The notes beneath the pieces were generated by a model. It was not told the origin of the DNA, made no database searches, and worked only from the letters and a program-made list of their open reading frames with translations. 64,000 nucleotides of DNA. It comes from Piscinibacter gummiphilus. Lineage in GTDB: Bacteria; Pseudomonadota; Gammaproteobacteria; Burkholderiales; Burkholderiaceae_C. The DNA lies in assembly GCF_002116905.1 (NCBI RefSeq), contig NZ_CP015118.1, positions 1,054,001 to 1,118,000 on the forward strand, in the 5' to 3' direction. Each line of letters begins with the position of its first letter. Position 1 is the stretch's first letter. The translations under genes were made by a program, and so were the position numbers. This document shows positions 60,231 to 64,000 of this stretch, piece after piece.

Positions 60231-61241
60231 ATGCTGGACGAGCGTGCCAAGACCCTGCTGAAAGCGCTGGTGGAGCGCTACATCGCCGACGGGCAACCCG
60301 TCGGCTCGCGCACGCTCTCCCGGGCCTCCGGCCTGGACCTGTCCCCGGCCACCATCCGCAACGTGATGGCCGACCTGGAAGACCTGGGCCTGATCGCCAG
60401 CCCCCACACGAGCGCCGGCCGCATCCCCACCGCCCGCGGCTACCGCATCTTCGTGGACACCATGCTCACCGCGCAGCCGCGCGACCTGGGCCCGGGGCCC
60501 GACGCCCCGCAGATCCACCCCGACCAGCCCCAGCGCGTGATCGCCAGCGCCGCGCACCTGCTGTCGAACCTGTCGAACTTCGTGGGCGTGGTCACCGCGC
60601 CGCGCAAGGTGGGCGTGTTCCACCACATCGAGTTCCTGCGCCTGTCCGAGCGCCGCATCCTCGTGATCCTGGTCACCCCCGACGGCGACGTGCAGAACCG
60701 CGTCATCCTCACCGCCCAGGACTACACGCAGGGCCAGCTCCAGGAAGCCAGCAATTTCCTCACCGCGCAATACGCCGGCCTGTCCATCGAGCAGGTGCGC
60801 GAGCGCCTCAAGACCGAGGTCGACGCCCTGCGCGGCGAAATCGCCACGCTGATGCAGGCGGCCGTGGCCGCCGGCACCGAGGCCGACGACCAGCAGGAAC
60901 AGGTCGTCATCTCCGGTGAACGCAACCTGCTCACGGTGCAGGACTTCTCGAGCGACATGGGCTCGCTGCGCAAGCTGTTCGACCTCTTCGAACAGAAGAC
61001 CCAGCTGATGCGCCTGCTCGACGTCTCGAGCCGCGCCGAGGGCGTGCGCATCTACATCGGCGGCGAGAGCCGCGTGGTGCCGTTCGAGGAACTGTCGGTG
61101 GTGTCCGCTCCCTACGAGGTCAACGGGCAGATCGTCGGCACGCTCGGGGTCATCGGCCCGACGCGCATGGCGTACGACCGGATGATCCAGATCGTGGACA
61201 TCACGTCGCGGCTGGTGAGCAATGCGCTGAGCACGAAGTAA
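60231..61241 (+). CDS. hrcA: Heat-inducible transcription repressor HrcA
   Basis: 336 residues. N-terminal winged helix LLKALVERYIADGQPVGSR, then LSPATIRNVMADLEDLGLI; GRIPTARGYRIFVD; C-terminal GAF-like domain with FVGVVTAPRK and IGVIG-type LGVIGPTRMAYDRMIQIVD. HrcA binds CIRCE elements to repress groE and dnaK operons, with GroEL as cofactor. It sits at its usual place next to nadK. Targets are outside this window. Confidence 0.97.
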   Translation: MLDERAKTLLKALVERYIADGQPVGSRTLSRASGLDLSPATIRNVMADLEDLGLIASPHTSAGRIPTARGYRIFVDTMLTAQPRDLGPGPDAPQIHPDQPQRVIASAAHLLSNLSNFVGVVTAPRKVGVFHHIEFLRLSERRILVILVTPDGDVQNRVILTAQDYTQGQLQEASNFLTAQYAGLSIEQVRERLKTEVDALRGEIATLMQAAVAAGTEADDQQEQVVISGERNLLTVQDFSSDMGSLRKLFDLFEQKTQLMRLLDVSSRAEGVRIYIGGESRVVPFEELSVVSAPYEVNGQIVGTLGVIGPTRMAYDRMIQIVDITSRLVSNALSTK

Positions 61242-61380
61242 GGGCCGCAGGCCTCGGCCTACGGCACCCGCCATCGCCGTCCGACACCTCGCTCCTGGCA
61301 CGGCCTACGGCCTTGCACGCGGCGCATCGGCATCCTTGAGACCGTCGCGGCATCGTCCGCATCGTTTCGAGGAGATCCCC

Positions 61381-61632
61381 ATGAAGAAACTCGTTTCCAC
61401 CCTCGCCCTGGTGATGATGAGCAGCCTCGCCTTCGCGCAGGCCGGCACCGCCGTGAAGGAAGCCGGCAAGGCAACTGCCGAGACGGCCAAGCGCGGCGTC
61501 GAGGAGACCAAGAGCGTGGTCACCGACGAGCCGAAGAGCAGCGTGCACGATGCCAAGGCCGATGTGCACAAGGCCAAGGCGAAGCGGCATGGCAAGAAGG
61601 CCAAGGCGGCGGCGAAGGAGGCGGTGAATTGA
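61381..61632 (+). CDS. Small secreted Lys/Ala-rich protein
   Basis: 83 residues. Signal peptide 1-19 (MKKLVSTLALVMMSSLAFA), then a mature chain of repeated short basic heptads rich in Lys, Ala, Glu and Val, and a very basic tail (KRHGKKAKAAAKEAVN). No Cys, no aromatic residues. Resembles histone-H1-like tails and late-embryogenesis-type disordered proteins. Start ATG 61381 follows GAGGAG. Function unknown; the upstream 139-bp gap shows nothing besides short GGCCTACGGC repeats. Confidence 0.65.
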   Translation: MKKLVSTLALVMMSSLAFAQAGTAVKEAGKATAETAKRGVEETKSVVTDEPKSSVHDAKADVHKAKAKRHGKKAKAAAKEAVN

Positions 61633-61715
61633 GCGGTCGAAGCCGCTTCGGAACGACCCGCCTGTCAACTCCGGCGGAGAACGGCGTCGGATTGCCGTGG
61701 AGCTGCAGGCCAGGT

Positions 61716-61792
61716 TGGTAGGCCGGGTGGGACTCGAACCCACTGTCGAACGATTATGAGTCGTCTGCTTATACCGCTTAAGCTTCCGGCCC
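61716..61792 (-). tRNA. tRNA with CAU anticodon, probably tRNA-Ile2 (lysidine)
   Basis: 77 nt with CCA. Acceptor GGGCCGG/CCGGCCT, D arm GCTT-AAGCGGTAT-AAGC, anticodon loop CTCATAA giving CAU, T arm GTGGG-TTCGAGT-CCCAC, discriminator A. The stem context CGACTCATAATCG is like the E. coli tRNA-Ile2, in which the C is modified by TilS to read AUA. Elongator Met is the alternative. It lacks the initiator C1-A72 mismatch. Confidence 0.85.
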
Positions 61793-62244
61793 CGGGCAAC
61801 CCGGCATCTTAACGCTGAGGGTCGGTCGCATCGCCTCGGGCACGAGGCGTACCGGGATCGTGGCGCGAAGACGCCGCGCGGGTCCGCGACCCACCGGCGG
61901 GCAGGCTTGCGGTGTGCGCCCGCTCTGGTGAAACGCCGTCGACAGTTTTGACGTGCAGGCGAAGTGCGCGACACACGTCACGCCGTGGAACCGGTTTTAC
62001 TTCGATCGGTACGGCGCAAAACGGATTTGTGTAGAATCGCGGCCAGGGAGGGCTTGACCGATTCGGTAAGCCCCGCAAAAAGAAGGCATCGACCTTCGTG
62101 TAATCACCGGGCTTGCAGTATGAGATCGGCAGCGTGTGGCGCATCGGCTTCGATGCGGAATGGAGGGGCGCGTCTCCGCCAAAGGAGGCATTCGGACGGT
62201 TCACGTGCGAACGTGGACGCGGCCACCCGTGGCGTGGCTCGCAC
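61793..62244 (+). promoter_or_regulatory. Gene-free region with possible promoter and structured leader of fliQ
   Basis: 452 bp without a credible gene. TAGAAT at 62032-62037 is a possible -10, no clear -35. About 13 nt later a stem forms from GGGCTT-G-ACCG (62050-62060) with CGGT-AAGCCC (62064-62073). It leaves a leader of about 200 nt before fliQ. No sigma54 GG-N10-GC pair or known riboswitch core was recognised. Confidence 0.35.
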
Positions 62245-62511
62245 ATGACGCCCGACACCGCCCTCCAGCTTCTCTCCGACCTGTTCAAGCTGGGGCTTTT
62301 GCTCTGCGCTCCGCTGCTGGCCGTGATCCTCGTCGTGGGTCTCGTCGTCAGCGTGCTCCAGGTCGTCACCCAGGTCCAGGATCCCTCGGTCGCGTTCGTG
62401 CCGAAGCTCGTGCTGTTCGTGGGCGCCCTGATCCTGCTGGGACCGTGGATGCTGAACCGGCTCACCTCGTACGCGGGCAATCTGCTCGCGCGCCTCGGGA
62501 GCCTCGCATGA
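62245..62511 (+). CDS. fliQ: Flagellar biosynthesis protein FliQ
   Basis: 88 residues, two membrane segments. LGLLLCAPLLAVILVVGLVV, SVLQVVTQVQDPSVAFVPKL and GPWMLNRL match FliQ; the Q-x-x-T-Q and FVPK positions are the family core. Part of the FliPQR export gate of the flagellar type III apparatus. Here it is the first gene, with no fliP upstream. FliQ also resembles the non-flagellar SctS; the GPWML segment favours FliQ. ATG start overlaps nothing upstream; stop overlaps fliR (ATGA). Confidence 0.88.
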   Translation: MTPDTALQLLSDLFKLGLLLCAPLLAVILVVGLVVSVLQVVTQVQDPSVAFVPKLVLFVGALILLGPWMLNRLTSYAGNLLARLGSLA

Positions 62512-63314
62512 CGGGCGGCAACGACGCCATGGCCGGCATCGCCGCGTCCATCCTGGGCGTCGGTGTGGACACTGGCCTGCTCGCAGTCCTGCTCCTGTCC
62601 GTGCGGTTCTCCGTCGCGTTCGGAATGTCGCCGGCGCTCTCGTCCCACGGCATGCCGGCGATGGTCCGGGTGGCGCTGGTCTTCCTCCTCTCCGCGCTGG
62701 CCGCGCCGTCCCTGCCGGGCAGCCTTGCACCGGGGGCGGCGGGCTGGTCGGCCTCCTGGCTCATGGCCGCGGTGGCCTCGGAGGTGTTCGTCGGCATGCT
62801 GCTGGGCTTCGGCGTGCACATCGTGCTCGCGTCGTTCGCCATCGCCGGCCGCATGCTCGACGTGCAGATCGGCTTCGGCATCGGCTCGGTCTTCGACCCG
62901 GTCACGCGCTCGAGCCAGAACGTCATGGGCACGCTGATGAGCCTGGTGGGCGTGACGCTGTTCTTCGCGATGGATGCCCACTTGGTGCTCGCATCGATGC
63001 TCGCCCGGTCCACCACGCTGTTCCCGCTCGGCGCGCTGCCCGACTTCGCCGACCCCATGCCGCTGCTGTCGGGTGCGGGCCGCATGTACGCGATCGGACT
63101 CGCGCTCGCCGCGCCCGTCGCCATCGCGCTGGTGCTGAGCGACCTGCTCGTCGGCGTCACCTCGCGGAACATGCCCCAGATCAACGTGCTGGTCCTGAGC
63201 ATGCCGCTCAAGGTGCTGGTTGCCTATTTCGTGCTCGCCGTCAGCGTGCGTGCATGGGCCCCCCTACTGTCCGGCGTGTTCGGCATGGCGGGCGACATCC
63301 TGGGAGCGAAGTGA
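62508..63314 (+). CDS. fliR: Flagellar biosynthesis protein FliR
   Basis: 268 residues with about six membrane segments. VRFSVAFGMSPALSSHGMP near the N-terminus, LGFGVHIVLASFAIAGRMLDVQIGFG (the FliR core, seen as AGRMLDVQIGFGIGSVFDP), and MPQINVLVLSMPLKVLVAYF near the C-terminus. A gate component with FliP and FliQ. Start overlaps fliQ stop; the stop shares a base with the flhB start. Confidence 0.9.
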   Translation: MTGGNDAMAGIAASILGVGVDTGLLAVLLLSVRFSVAFGMSPALSSHGMPAMVRVALVFLLSALAAPSLPGSLAPGAAGWSASWLMAAVASEVFVGMLLGFGVHIVLASFAIAGRMLDVQIGFGIGSVFDPVTRSSQNVMGTLMSLVGVTLFFAMDAHLVLASMLARSTTLFPLGALPDFADPMPLLSGAGRMYAIGLALAAPVAIALVLSDLLVGVTSRNMPQINVLVLSMPLKVLVAYFVLAVSVRAWAPLLSGVFGMAGDILGAK

Positions 63315-64000
63315 TGGCCGACGGTCAGACCGACCTCGATCGCAGCGAAGCAGCGTCGCCGTTCAAGTTGCAGAAGGCACACGACCGAGGGTCGATCTTC
63401 CGCAGCATGGAGGTGACGTTCGCGGTCGTGCTGCTGGCCCTGACGGCCTGCGCCTACGGCCTCGGCGAAGCCACGCTCCGCCGCGCGGGGCAGCTGCTGT
63501 TCGCCGGCCTGTCCATGAGCGGCCGCTCGTCGCTCGAGCCGCAGGGCGCGCTCAGCGCCGCCTGGCTGCTCGCGGTCGCTGCGGCGCAGGTGGTCGCGCC
63601 GCTGTTGTTCGTCGTGTGGATCGCCGGGACGGGAGCCGCCGCGCTGCAGGCACGAGGCGTGTTCTCGGCGGAGCCGCTGCGGCCCGATTTCTCGCGGCTC
63701 AACCCCGCACAGGGCTTCAAGAAGCTCTTCTCGCTGCGCTCGCTCATCGACCTGCTGCGCAACGCGGTCAAGCTGCTGCTCCTCGGCGTTGCCGCGATCC
63801 TGTGGGGAACGAACCACCTGGGTGACATCCTGTCGATGCAGCAGCTGCCGGTCCGCGCGCAGGCCGCGCTCGGGTTGCGCCTGATCGCCGGAGGGCTCGG
63901 CCTCGTCGCCACGCTGTACATCGTCTTCGCGCTGTTCGACTGGCTGTTCAACCGGTGGGACTTCGGCCGGCAGATGCGCATGTCGAAGCGCGAAATGAAG
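63314..64000 (+). CDS. flhB: Flagellar export protein FlhB (3' partial)
   Basis: 229 residues are visible and the frame runs off the right edge. ATG 63314 shares its A with the fliR stop (TGATG). PFKLQKAHDRGSIFRSMEVT matches the FlhB/SctU N-terminus in divergent form, four hydrophobic segments follow, and RLNPAQGFKKLFSLRSLIDL is the diagnostic cytoplasmic loop. The NPTH autocleavage site lies beyond the window. FlhB switches export from rod-hook to filament substrates. The N-terminus is shorter than usual and the family could be the SctU branch. Confidence 0.88.
   Translation, partial: MADGQTDLDRSEAASPFKLQKAHDRGSIFRSMEVTFAVVLLALTACAYGLGEATLRRAGQLLFAGLSMSGRSSLEPQGALSAAWLLAVAAAQVVAPLLFVVWIAGTGAAALQARGVFSAEPLRPDFSRLNPAQGFKKLFSLRSLIDLLRNAVKLLLLGVAAILWGTNHLGDILSMQQLPVRAQAALGLRLIAGGLGLVATLYIVFALFDWLFNRWDFGRQMRMSKREMK

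Noticed and set aside
62245..64000. Non-flagellar type III secretion (SctS/SctT/SctU)
   Set aside because: FliQ GPWML and the overall FliR/FlhB patterns fit flagellar proteins better; kept only as an alternative since flanking genes are outside the window.

Overview
The window is 64 kb of chromosome from a high-GC betaproteobacterium of the order Burkholderiales (Rhizobacter/Piscinibacter/Roseateles-like; genus not resolvable by eye). The evidence is gene order typical of that group: rplM-rpsI, erpA, anmK, M23 peptidase and tyrS; bolA-murA followed by the his genes; TPR-lolB-ispE-tRNA-Gln-prs-rplY with pth; mutM, a dynamin-like gene and mutY; rapZ-recN-nadK against hrcA. Bug-type periplasmic binding proteins and a short-form HisG also fit. 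I see no insertion sequence, prophage, CRISPR array or plasmid replication gene; most of the window is core housekeeping chromosome.

Layout. 0-4.9 kb: a truncated serine-acetyltransferase-like gene, an orphan Bug protein with a LysR regulator, a lipoprotein hydrolase and an IclR regulator. 5.1-10.5 kb: 3-hydroxyacyl-CoA dehydrogenase, two paired acyl-CoA dehydrogenases and a type II NADH dehydrogenase, probably a dicarboxylyl- or acyl-CoA oxidation module controlled by the IclR protein. 10.5-12.4 kb: two tandem paralogous membrane proteins of unknown function and an AHSA1-type protein. 12.4-19.8 kb: YbdK-like ligase, CPA2 antiporter, htpG with a textbook heat-shock promoter, SrkA kinase and small unknowns. 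19.9-28.8 kb: ribosomal proteins L13 and S9, bactofilin, ErpA, AnmK, M23 peptidase, TyrS and Dtd. 29-33.3 kb: a second Bug protein, then a TetR regulator divergent from an ABC-2 exporter. 33.3-42.3 kb: a long co-oriented run, bolA-murA-hisGDCBHAF-rsmD-coaD-ferredoxin, much of it joined by 4-bp stop/start overlaps. 42.3-42.8 kb: a nested dispersed repeat. 42.8-50.1 kb (all minus): DUF4124-like, pth, two YeeE/YedE genes, rplY, prs, tRNA-Gln, ispE, lolB and a TPR protein. 50.2-56 kb: mutM, dynamin-like GTPase, mutY and a large lipoprotein. 56-61.2 kb: a LON-domain protein, rapZ, recN and nadK, with hrcA divergent. 61.3-64 kb: a small secreted Lys/Ala-rich protein, a CAU-anticodon tRNA, then fliQ-fliR-flhB running off the edge.

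No complete undescribed system stands out. The best leads are the tandem paralogues at 10.5-11.8 kb, the repeat family that sits at convergent gene junctions, a set of genes whose -10-like box lies 6-10 nt before the start codon, the export-gate genes that start at fliQ beside a tRNA with no fliP, and the dynamin-like GTPase with an altered P-loop. Start codons were chosen from visible ribosome binding sites, family lengths and stop/start overlaps. No database search was possible.
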